64,000 bases of DNA from Massariosphaeria phaeospora. Its lineage: Eukaryota; Ascomycota; Dothideomycetes; Pleosporales. The notes under the pieces are model-generated. The model was not told where the DNA came from and ran no database searches. It saw only the letters and a list, made by a program, of their open reading frames with translations. The position numbers and the translations under genes were made by a program. Location of the stretch: contig JAADJZ010000033.1 in assembly GCA_011032825.1 (NCBI GenBank), positions 248,001 to 312,000 on the forward strand. The letters run 5' to 3'. Numbering within the stretch: the stretch's first letter is position 1; every line of letters starts with the position of its first letter. This document shows, piece by piece, positions 42,711 to 52,163 of this stretch.

Positions 42711-45219
42711 TTAGCCTCGTACTCCCTCACCCTCGGTCTCCTCAGAGTACCGCGCCTGCACGAACCAGTGCTCGCCGAACTTGATGCCCTTGCCACCACC
42801 AACACCAGCGTTCTTCCACGGCTTGTTGACGCCGATATCGATGATCCAGATCAGCCATTCCGGTTCACGGCCAGCACCATTCTGAAGCGCTTTGAGTAAT
42901 CCGCTCCTGGGCGCACCTAGGCATACCACGAACTTAGCGCGGACTTCCAGCGGTTCGCCTTCGAGTATCGCAACTTCGCCCGTGGAGCCGCCGACGCCAG
43001 ACGGCATCTCGACAGCAAGAACAGCCGCGCGAGATTTGTTTGCCCAGCCCACGATGCCGAGAACGGTACGTCTATCTTCATCTCCCAGCGCATCGAACTC
43101 TTTGTGCCGGCCGAGCAAAGCGTCGATGATGAGTTCCGGTGGTGCATGGAGTCGTTTCAGTGCTTCCTCCGTATCATGCCATGCGCGAACAGCTCCGCCA
43201 AACTTCTTGAAGAGCTCAACTTGACGTCTGACATCTCGGTCCCAGTCCGCGGTACGTTCAAAACCAAGTAGAGCCACCATGACCTTCAGCCCCCTTTCTT
43301 GTAGTTGCCTAGCAGCAGCGATAGCTCTTGCGCCAGCGCGGTGATTGCCCGCCAAAATTACAATGACCGGACGGGCGTTCGGGTTCTCGCGCTTGAGTCG
43401 AAGGCCGCCAGGATTGATAGCTGACAATGCGACCTCGGCAATGCCCCGGCCTGCGCTCTCCGCAATAAGGTCTTCGGTGAGGCCAAATTCCACCTGCGCA
43501 CTCTCCTCGACCGCAAGCATGCCGCCAGGGGTAATTGTGTGGCATTTGCGGTTGGTGGACACTAACCGTAAACAGGGACGTCCGGACGAGTCAAGAAGCG
43601 GGGAGTCTGGAGGAGTGGTGATCCGACTGGGCTTGGGACTACCGGTTGCGTGCGAGGAGGAAGCATATGGCCGGTTAATCAATCCCGTCTTGGTGCGACC
43701 GAGGAGACCTGCTGGAGCACCTGAGTGACTTTGCACGTCAACATCTGCTTGGATACCACTACCTTGCCGCGTTGGTATCCGCTTAGTTGACGCGCGTGAC
43801 ATCGCCCTCCGGGAATTCTGTCCACTGCCAAAATCCGATAGATCATCTTCCGAGTCCGAGTTTGAACCACTCTTTAATCGTCGATTGTCTAAGACATTCT
43901 CCGTGGGGTGCAAGTTCTTCCCTCCATGAGTCCCTGGCCGAGCTAGACGGTTGAAGCTTACGAGTCGATCCTCATCCGCAGTCGTGTCTTCGTTCCTGAT
44001 CTGGTTAAACACAGTCCGCTTGTCAAATTTGGACAGGTTCTCAGCAAAGTCGAACTCTGGCATATCCTGGATATCCGTCGCATCCTCTGTAGCCCAGCCA
44101 TTCTTCGCGTCGAGAGCTCTCTGTCGTCGTGTCTTGCGGTTAGAAGCATTCGCCGCTTCGATTCCAACTTTCCCGCCAATTACGCCAGGCGTCCGGGCCT
44201 GGGGCTGCTCCACTTGCTGGAGGATGGGCGTCTGTCTCCAGCCGTTTCCCTTTCTGTAAGAAGTAAGTTTCTGCGCAGCTGATCTCCATCTCGGTAATCG
44301 CCCTCGTCGAGAGTCAGCGGTGGTGAAAAAAATGCACCTACCCTTTACGGACGGCCTCTGGGGAAGAGTGCAACTCAGCTCCATTTCGCCTTTCCAGTGC
44401 CGCAACTTCTTTCTTTCGTGACTTGCCACCTCGCCTGGTGCGTTTGGCTGTGTCTTCCGGCTTTGCCCCGGGCGGTGCATTCGGATCATCCATAGGCTTC
44501 CCCGTACGCGTTTTCGTGAGGCTTACTCTGCGGATCGCAGGGCCCACCGTCTTAGCATCATCGCTATCAGGCTCTTCAGCATCTGCAATATCCAGAGACG
44601 AAAACGGGCCTTCTAGTGTAGCCGCACTGGGCTTTCTAAAGTTACGGTCTTTGGCAACACCCACGAACGGAGACGTGTTGACGGGTAAGGGCGCGGCGCT
44701 CGCAGACGATATCGGTGGCTTGATCGGCGTGGCAGGTGCCTCTAGTGGAGCATCAGCTACTGCGTGGGTCGGTCTCGGCGCAACGGCGGTTCTTTTACCC
44801 ATGCTGAGAATAGCAGGGTCCACAAAGGGTTCGGCGGCTTGTCGAGCGACGGGCGGAACATGGGATCCATGACCTTGGTGGAATTGGGGAAACGACGGTT
44901 GAGGCGGGAGAGGCGCGTTGTGTTGCTGCTGGGGCGGCGGCGGCGGAGGAGGCGCGTGGGTGTACGAGCCGACCTTGATGTCAGCGATCGCATGTCCCTC
45001 GACATTGTAGCTGCTCAACCGGTGGCCTGTCGCTGGGAAGAGGACTATCCAGTGCGTCAGTGAGCTGCGTCGCGTAACGTGAGCGTGGTGGGACGTACCA
45101 TTCTGAAGTGTCAAGGTGGCAGTCTGCGGGTTGACAGCTGCAACGACGCCTTGCACGAGTGTGTTCGGAGGGTTTTGGAGAGTCACCACGATAGTGATAC
45201 CGATAAGACCTGAAGCCAT
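42711..45219 (-). CDS. EDC3: enhancer of mRNA-decapping protein 3 (Edc3)
   Basis: Three exons (45219-45099, 45026-44342, 44253-42711) encode about 782 residues. The ATG at 45219 is chosen because the LSm domain begins there (MASGLIGITIVVTLQNPPNT) and relatives start at this point. The LSm domain continues across a 72-nt intron (LQNGHRLSSYNVEGHAIADI). A long disordered linker follows. The FDF motif MPEFDFAENLSKFDKRTVFN lies near residue 390. The C-terminal YjeF_N-like Rossmann domain has PVIVILAGNHRAGARAIAAA, LIIDALLG and VLAVEMPSGV. Edc3 scaffolds decapping by binding Dcp2 through LSm and Dhh1 through FDF, and dimerises through YjeF_N, in P-bodies. The second intron (44254-44341) was placed to keep NGWRQTP in frame. 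Confidence 0.93.
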
Positions 45220-45702
45220 ATTAGTGCAGCGGAAGCTCAATAACGTCCCGGTAGCATCGTCGGATGGTGTGTTGTAGTCGAGGTAGGGCAGAGTGGGAGC
45301 ATGTTGTGAGCCCCGAGCTCCATAGTTTAACCTTACGGAAATTCGGGACTGCCAAGCTATCACGTGCGCTCAAGCCACCACCCGTGGACCCGTCCCGTTT
45401 AGGGCTGCATTAATGCCAAGCGAACATAGTAACGGCTCCATTTACCAGGATACAATGCGCGGAGCGATCTAATTCCAAAATTCAGAGCAAAAGATTTGAT
45501 AATACATACTTTCTGATAATAGACTCCCGTCTATGTGCAGGCCTTGCTTAGACATTGCCTAGTATACTAGATACAATAGGGCTTTGCAAAGATATAGGTA
45601 CGCTCTCTACCTATTGCTAGAAAGTCCTATACGGTCAAGAGGATTCCCTCGACCATCCTTATTGGAAAGGAATTCTGCTAGGGCGGTGCCGGCTAAGCGC
45701 TA
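45220..45702. other. intergenic with dispersed repeat copy C
   Basis: About 480 bp between two minus-strand genes. The central part is copy C of the dispersed repeat; the rest presumably includes the EDC3 promoter. Confidence 0.5.
45538..45650 (-). repeat. dispersed repeat, copy C
   Basis: Read on the minus strand it shares CCTCTTGAC, TAGCAATAGGTAGA, CAAAGCC and AATGTCTAAG with copy A in the same order and spacing, plus TGTATCTAGTATAC, which is missing in A. Copy edges are approximate. Confidence 0.6.
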
Positions 45703-47742
45703 TCAGACCAACTCCCACATAGCAACGCCGCCAAACCCCATGCCCACCCTGCCCTTCTTCGCCTGGTAATCTGCATAACTGAGCCCCCTCGCATCCCGGT
45801 CATCGAAGCTCGTCACAGCGAAGATACTGACCTTCTGGCCCGGGCATCCGAGCTCAACCCTATTGATGTCCAGCCACCAGACTCGGCCGTCCGTCTGGAA
45901 GGCTAACCAGTCGGTCTTTCGCCCATCCCGACCACCGACGTGTAGAACCATGACATACGGTTTCCCCTTGCCGTGTTTTGCGTTGTCCCAGTGAGAACAG
46001 AGGCTCGCGAATTGAAACCGAATCATTGGTTCGGCGTGGGGGTCCTTGACTTTGATCTGTTTCTGCTTCGGCTCGAAAGTTCGCTCTCCTAGTCCGTGTT
46101 CGGTAGTAGCACCACCATACACCGTAACGCGTTCGCCCACATCATCCATCAGGTACTCTTCCCAAGGCAACACTCGGCCATCCAAGCGGAAGAAATACCT
46201 CTCATCTGTAGGATAGTGCTTGCATCCGAATTCGTTGTTATCCATGGTAAACATAGAGGGATTGAACATCTTCTCGTAACCACCTTGCCGTCCTTTCACA
46301 TTGCCGGCACCCCAACATGAATCAATCAGTTTCCACTCTCCGTTATCAATTCGCACCGCGTTCCAAGCGTGGGTGGACTTGAACGCAGGTAAGGGTTCAC
46401 CGGGCTTCAATGGAGTATGACCAAAGCCCTTCGATGCACCTGAGATGACGACGCATTCGAGCCCGGATTTGAGGGCTAGTGCGCAAAAGAGGCCGGCATA
46501 GCCTGAACAAACAGCCAGGCCAGAGGTTATAGTGGCTTCCGGAGTAGTTGCGGATACAGTCCCACCAAAAAACGAGTGGCAATCGTACTCGACATTGTGG
46601 TGCAGCCATGTGAAGATAACTCGGGCCTTGTCCGTGGGAGAAGAAAATGGTGCGGTCAACTGCCTGGAAAGCCATCCCACGTCTGAAGAAGGAAGATTCT
46701 GTCGTGGAAACTGTGCGGAGTGATTGTCAGGTGCTGAAAAATTCCTACATTTAAGACAGAAACCGATAGCTCCTGGCTTGGGCTTCGATGCCATGATAGC
46801 GTCCAAATTAGGGCGCGAAGCAAGTGGAATTGGTGGCGGAACCCCGACAGCTGGCTTAACATCATGTGGAGGTCTACTCGTGGGAATTGGAGGCGAGTTC
46901 TCCGTTGACTTGTTCATGCCAAAGGAGAGGGCAGAGCGTCGAGGCGGTGGCAATGTTTGGGAACGTTGAGGTTGAACCTCTTCTCTCGCAGTGGTCTTTG
47001 AGCGCACGGGAAGCGCTGGCCGAGCAGGCAACGCCGGCGAACTTCGTTGTGATTCAGGTTCCTGTGCTTTCGTGTCTTGTCGTGCCGGGAGCGGCGGCCG
47101 AGAAGGCAATGTTGGGGGCAGCGCGCGGCTGCTCACGACGTTCGATGTGGACCTCATCGCTTTGAGGGTAGCTTTGCTCTGCTTGGGGTCTTCAGGCGCC
47201 TTCTTAGGGGGCAGTGGGGGCAGCTTAGACGGATCATATGCTGGCGCTCGAACTTGATATAGTGTACCATTGGAGGCACCGTGGCCGTTTCCGTACTTCG
47301 CGGAGCCTATTGAAAGTGTAGATATGCCTGACGCGATGGTAGAGATGGACTCGTTCGAATCGCGTCGCCTGATGCCATGCTCGGAAGGGCTCCGCGGAGG
47401 GAGGCTGGGCGGTGGAGGTTTGGAGTTGTTACGGGGCGGAGGTCGCGGTGGCAGGGCGGGGGAAACTTTCGGCGCGTCTGGCTTGCTTGCAACAGGTAGG
47501 TTGGCGACCTGCCTGGCTGAAGTGGGCGCATTGCTGAATATGGGCGGGTTGTTGATCGTCTGCTGTCTCTGCGGGACTGGCGGTCGTTGCGACGGGGGCG
47601 GAGGAGGAGGTGGTTTCTTCTTCGCCGCAGCTTGCTCGTAGCTGTAGGCGGGTTGGGCGCCGGGACTGGGAGCGTGGACTTCTTCAATGTTCAGCGCGGC
47701 GATGCGCGACCTGATTGTCGAGACTTGCGACTGCTCGGCCAT
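45703..47742 (-). CDS. transglutaminase-core protein with proline-rich N-terminus
   Basis: A single exon encodes 679 residues. The first 320 are proline-rich with many PxxP-type runs (KKKPPPPPPPSQRPPVPQ, PALPPRPPPRNNSKPPPP), likely SH3 or profilin ligands. A CLKC motif follows. The transglutaminase-like core reads DKARVIFTWLHHNVEYDCHS, then SGLAVCSGYAGLFCALAL (active Cys), STHAWNAVRIDNGEWKLIDS (catalytic His and Asp) and SCWGAG. A beta-rich C-terminal domain ends in GFGGVAMWELV. This layout resembles the Cyk3/kyphoscoliosis-peptidase-like group of cytokinesis proteins, except that no SH3 domain is seen here. Cys, His and Asp are all present, so activity is possible, whereas yeast Cyk3 is thought to be catalytically inactive. 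A cytokinetic role is inferred only. Confidence 0.85.
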   Translation of the reverse strand: MAEQSQVSTIRSRIAALNIEEVHAPSPGAQPAYSYEQAAAKKKPPPPPPPSQRPPVPQRQQTINNPPIFSNAPTSARQVANLPVASKPDAPKVSPALPPRPPPRNNSKPPPPSLPPRSPSEHGIRRRDSNESISTIASGISTLSIGSAKYGNGHGASNGTLYQVRAPAYDPSKLPPLPPKKAPEDPKQSKATLKAMRSTSNVVSSRALPPTLPSRPPLPARQDTKAQEPESQRSSPALPARPALPVRSKTTAREEVQPQRSQTLPPPRRSALSFGMNKSTENSPPIPTSRPPHDVKPAVGVPPPIPLASRPNLDAIMASKPKPGAIGFCLKCRNFSAPDNHSAQFPRQNLPSSDVGWLSRQLTAPFSSPTDKARVIFTWLHHNVEYDCHSFFGGTVSATTPEATITSGLAVCSGYAGLFCALALKSGLECVVISGASKGFGHTPLKPGEPLPAFKSTHAWNAVRIDNGEWKLIDSCWGAGNVKGRQGGYEKMFNPSMFTMDNNEFGCKHYPTDERYFFRLDGRVLPWEEYLMDDVGERVTVYGGATTEHGLGERTFEPKQKQIKVKDPHAEPMIRFQFASLCSHWDNAKHGKGKPYVMVLHVGGRDGRKTDWLAFQTDGRVWWLDINRVELGCPGQKVSIFAVTSFDDRDARGLSYADYQAKKGRVGMGFGGVAMWELV

Positions 47743-48046
47743 GGTGGTGTTGGCCGTGACGGACTCGAGGCGGGCGATCGGGCGAGGAGCTGGCCGCGAG
47801 GTGAGATGGCAGAAGTCGGCCCCAATGGTTGGGGGCGCAGTCTGGCATATCCGTGGTGAAGTTGGCCGTAACGTTACAGCAAGGCTGAGACGTCTGATAC
47901 GGCGAAGGATCTCAGGCCGGCGTCGGACGATCGCGCAATAATAAAGTGTGGCGCAGCTGTCTGTTCATACCGTCTCTCAATTGGGCATGGTTGACATCTG
48001 ACGCCTGCCCCGCTGACGTAATCCAATGCCGATTTCTCCGTAGAAA

Positions 48047-48216
48047 GACTTCAGGCAATCCTCTTGACAGCCTAGAAGATTTCAGCAACAGGTCAATAGT
48101 CTACTACTGTCATTACAAAGGCCTACTGCATCTACTAGACCAGGTATTGTCTAACTAGAGACAGAGGTAAGAGCGCAGGCTCACAGTAGGTACGCGTTGG
48201 CGACGAATTATGCCAG
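48047..48216 (+). repeat. dispersed repeat, copy B
   Basis: Best-preserved copy of the family: it keeps C at many sites that are T in copy A. It ends with ACGAATTATGCCAG, as copy A does. No ORF or terminal inverted repeat is evident. Confidence 0.6.
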
Positions 48217-48418
48217 TTCCCGCACAAATATGTACCACGACATATGTTCAAAGTACCCGCAACTACGCCTCTTGAAGTTTCAATTCTAGCACACACCAAA
48301 TCCAACAGCCAAAGTCCTTGATCTCTCGAGCAGACTATAGTATGTACCTTATCAAGTACCTTTTCACTACCTTGCTATAAATAGACGCCCGCGCTAGCCC
48401 TATAAGGAAAGTTCGAGT

Positions 48419-48781
48419 ATGCTATTTACTCGTCCGAAATCGTTGTTGTTGTTGTTGTTGTTGCTATTAGTGTTGATTGCGCCCGGCAAAAACTTCACCA
48501 TTCTATCCAACGCGCTAGATAGTAGGTTTTGTTCCATCTACGACATTACCTTTGACAATTCTCCCTCCTGTCTTCTATTACCATCCGCTCTCTATCCCAA
48601 CCATGTCCGCTCTACTTCCTTCTCTTCGTATGCCCTCTATCCCCAGGCTTTATCCCCTCCCTCTCCTTCTAGACTGCCCTCCTTAAAATCCACAATCGCG
48701 CGCTGTGCAGCCTGGCAACATGGACGTATGCGCTGGAGCTACTTCCGTTTAGGAGCGAGTGTGCCATGTAGCGTACGTTGA
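48419..48781 (+). CDS. possible small secreted protein (120 aa)
   Basis: The ATG lies about 45 bp after a good TATA sequence (CTATAAATAG at 48374-48383). The start MLFTRPKSLLLLLLLLLVLI looks like a signal peptide, but the leucines come from a (TTG)n microsatellite. The rest has four or five cysteines and no known domain. The sequence could be real or a chance ORF shaped by the repeat; no splice signals or homology support it. Confidence 0.25.
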   Translation: MLFTRPKSLLLLLLLLLVLIAPGKNFTILSNALDSRFCSIYDITFDNSPSCLLLPSALYPNHVRSTSFSSYALYPQALSPPSPSRLPSLKSTIARCAAWQHGRMRWSYFRLGASVPCSVR

Positions 48782-50065
48782 CGTTGCGGGAGGGCGTGTT
48801 CCCGTCTGTGAACAGGGGGTAGGGTTGTTGTGGATAGTAGCGGCGAGGGCGGGGTATATAGGTAGGAGGTTTGTGTTAAAAATCTTTTGAATTACGACTT
48901 TATGTGTAAACGAAGTTGCAGGGGGCTTTGTACTTCTATCTTTTGGCTTTGGCGCTTTTTTTTTAAAAAAAAAACCACAATAAGTAGGAGGTAGGTGGAC
49001 TCATGAGTAGGTGGATGGATGTTAATGTAGTGAAAGGATAGGGAAAGGTAGCTTACGCGGCCAAATCACCTTTCACGCTTACTAATATCACACCTATCCG
49101 CAGCAAGATTATAACCTTCCGTCTTTGTAGTGTACCGTACCACAACATGTACCTGCATGCCCAAGCCTATGCCGCACCTACCTATCAGACGATGCACGAG
49201 GTGGTGGGTACCCGTTCAACGATGCACCCCGCACCAACCCAAACCAACTCGGCTCAACTCTGGTACGACTACGGCTTCGGCCCCGCTGCACGCTATTTCC
49301 ACGAAGACTGAGCAGGTGGACATCCGTCTAGTTCGCGTGTAAGAGGGCTAGTCATTCAATATTCGTAAACTAAATCTCGCCACAAGAGAGTTGCCCAAGA
49401 GAAAAAAAAAGAACGAACACCACACACCTAGTAACACTTAGGACGAAGAAGAAGAAGGAAAAAGGAGAGGACCACAACCAGGTAACCAGGTAGCAACAGA
49501 GCTCCAGCGACCGACCGGGTCCGCTCATCCTGTTTAAACCCCTTCCTCCACTCCACACTCCACACTGCGCCAGAGACCGTTTCCCCCATTGTGATAGAGC
49601 AATTTGCAACCGACCATCGTATCGCTGTTGAGCGCAACGCAACGCAACGCAACGCCATTCAAGCCTCCGCCCCCCTTTCCCCCCCTTCCCCTCGCGCAAA
49701 CCCACCCGACCACAGTACTTTTGTAAAAAAGGAAAAACTCGAAGGAGCGAACGGAAGATGGCCTCCTACAGGTGCTACGCTATCCAAGCCGGTGGCACAC
49801 TCCTGCGAACAAACTCCAATGGGGATGAGGGACAAGGAGCAGAAAGGCACCACGACCCAATAGCAACATGGAAAATAGCGGCCGTAGGAAACGAGATGAA
49901 AGAAAAACTTCGTTGGATAATCGTTCCTCCACAAGAACTTGCTTTATGCTTCAAGACATCCTGATGAGGTTATGGTATAGTGGACGTGACAGATTAGGCG
50001 TCAACGAGGATGATGAATGATCCGACATAGTGATAAGCGCCCTAAAATGTTGTGGATTCCTGGAA

Positions 50066-52163
50066 TCAGTTCCGTTTCCGCTTCTTGCTCTTGTCGATTG
50101 CGCTGCCTTGAGCGGTCATATAGACGGGGCTTCCGGCAGACACTGCGCGGTTATGGAGTGGCGGGGGTTCCATTTCACCCTTCTTGACCGACACACCCAT
50201 GTGACGTCCATATCGCCCCTTCCTGCCGTTACCCTCATCCTCGCTAAGGCAGCCTTCAATACCAATACCCGCATCTTTGCAGCGTTGGCATGGGCGTTGA
50301 CGATCGCACCCTTTCTTGCTCTTGCGACATCTCTGGCAACGTGGCTTACTTGAGAGATCCTCCTCGTCAGGCGCCAGTTGGTGCTGGAAGTTGAGCGACG
50401 CGTTAGAGGTTTTGCGTGATTGGGAAGGTAGAGAAGTTGGAGACATGGGAGGCTTGGAGGCGTTGCTGAGCTTTCCTTTACTTTTAGAAAGTGAACGAGG
50501 TTGGTGAGCCTTGCCCCCCTTTGATGATACCGTAGAGCGAGCCTTGGAAACGCCGGTCTGAACTCGCTGGTCGTGATGTTCGTCAGGGACCATGTCGTCG
50601 CTCTCTCCCTTGAACGAACCGTCCCGGTTATCCTCATACTCATCTCCGCTGGTATCGTTGCTGTCGAAGCCACGGGCATACTCACCGTTTGGCACCACGG
50701 CTTGACCTATGTTGTAAGGCAGAGGTGGGAGCTCTTGCTCGTCATCGCTGCCCTCTTCACTCTCCTCGCTGGAGGAAGCTACCTCGGCCTTCCCACTGAA
50801 TGCGTCGTCTAGCGTCGACGTGGAGGTCCGTCCATTGGTAGAGAAGTTCGATGCATCGCCCAAGCGCATCAACTGGCGCGCGACGTCCTCGTCAGAGATC
50901 ACACTGGCACTAGCTAGCGTGGGGTCCGGTGTAGGCATGATCAACCCACCGTTCCCCGACTGCCGGTATGGGGTGAACTGGGCTGAGCCGCGATTGCGAG
51001 ACTTGTACCCCTGCGCAGCCCCTTGGAGATACAGAGAATCGCCGTGTGCGTAGTTCTGCGGAGACGGGAGTGGGTGGGAATAGGCAAAGGTATGCTGGTT
51101 GCTGTACGAGTATGGAGAGGCCCCGTTATTGCTGCTGATGCGTCGTTGGGGGGATGCCGACGAGAGGGAAGCCGTCATGGGCACCTGAGGAGGCACAAAC
51201 AAAGGTAATTCCTAGATAGGAAAAGTGTGTTAGATAGTTTCAAGCCAGATCCCCCATCAAGCAGGGTGTACTTACGGAGCTGTCAAACTTGGCTCGCTTT
51301 CGACGGCCACCCTCGACAATGTTGTCCACACTGATCTCGGCGCTGGCAACCTGCTCCTTCTTCGAGCGCCGCGAGCTAGTAACCGAGGCGTCACCTCCAT
51401 CACTGTCGCTGTAGTTGTTTGCGTCTCCGTTGGGATCCACGAAACTACCATGGGAACTTGTGCCACGGCTTTTGGCGACGAGCCTAGTGCGCGACTTGGT
51501 ATTGGCACTGGCCGAAGCACTCCGCCGTCCACGGGGCTGCGGAGACTGACTTTGGTGTCCTGCATGGTGCAGACCTGCCCGCGACGCTTGGAGGTGGTTG
51601 AGCGCCGGTGGCGGCATTTGAAATGCTTCTTGTAGGCGAGGGCGCCGTGGAGATATGGAATGGCGAGGATCGGGCGAGAGGTCCTCTAGCTCAGGATCTT
51701 CTCCAGTGACACGAACATAGACGACCATGTCGTGGCTGAAGTTCTCATACCTAGCGATTAGGATGGCGCCCTGCCTGTCCTCAAACACCACGCCTCGTTG
51801 CTCGTACAAGCCATAGAAGTTCTTCACCGTTGTGATGATGGAATCGGTGGTATCATGCGGGAAGATGTTCACTCGCATGGGCAAGCGGGCCCGACGCTCG
51901 GGAGATTCGGGGAGGAGGAGCTCAAAGCTGACGTGCTTGGGCTCGGCCGACTTGGTGGGCTCGAAAGCGTCATGCGCGGGCACTGTCTCGGTGCTAGGGT
52001 AGATGTCTAGCATCGCAGCATCGCCTCCGTGAGGAAGCATGCTGTACGCAGAAGCCGTCTCCCTGGCGCTGTGATGACGTCCAGCGGTGTGGCTCCCAGC
52101 GGCCTCAGGTAAGCGTCGAGCGCCGGACACCTGGTCCTCGGTGAGCAGGTTGGAGACTTGCAT
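50066..52163 (-). CDS. Zn2Cys6 protein with C-terminal zinc cluster
   Basis: Two exons (52163-51276 and 51211-50066, 64-nt intron) encode about 677 residues. The ATG at 52163 follows an upstream in-frame stop. Residues about 70-155 form a conserved globular domain (HVSFELLLPESPERRARLPM, RVNIFPHDTTDSIITTVKNF, GVVFEDRQGAILIARYENF, MVVYVRVTGE) that looks like a ubiquitin/PB1-like fold. Long disordered Ser-rich and acidic regions follow. Near residue 595 is a C6 zinc cluster, RCQRCRKSKKGCDRQRPCQR with C at KDAGIGIEGC, in the order CX2CX6CX5CX2CX9C, followed by basic stretches (DKSKKRKRN). C6 clusters usually sit at the N-terminus; a C-terminal one is less common. A DNA-binding regulator is likely. 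I do not recognise a named orthologue. Confidence 0.85.

Larger units (their letters stand above)
47743..50065. other. 2.3-kb gene-poor region with repeat copy B
   Basis: This region has dispersed repeat copy B (48047-48216), a possible small secreted-type ORF (48419-48781), a T/A homopolymer block near 48957-48974 and an A-rich tract near 49403. ORFs on both strands at 49370-49964 have no domain. Confidence 0.5.
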
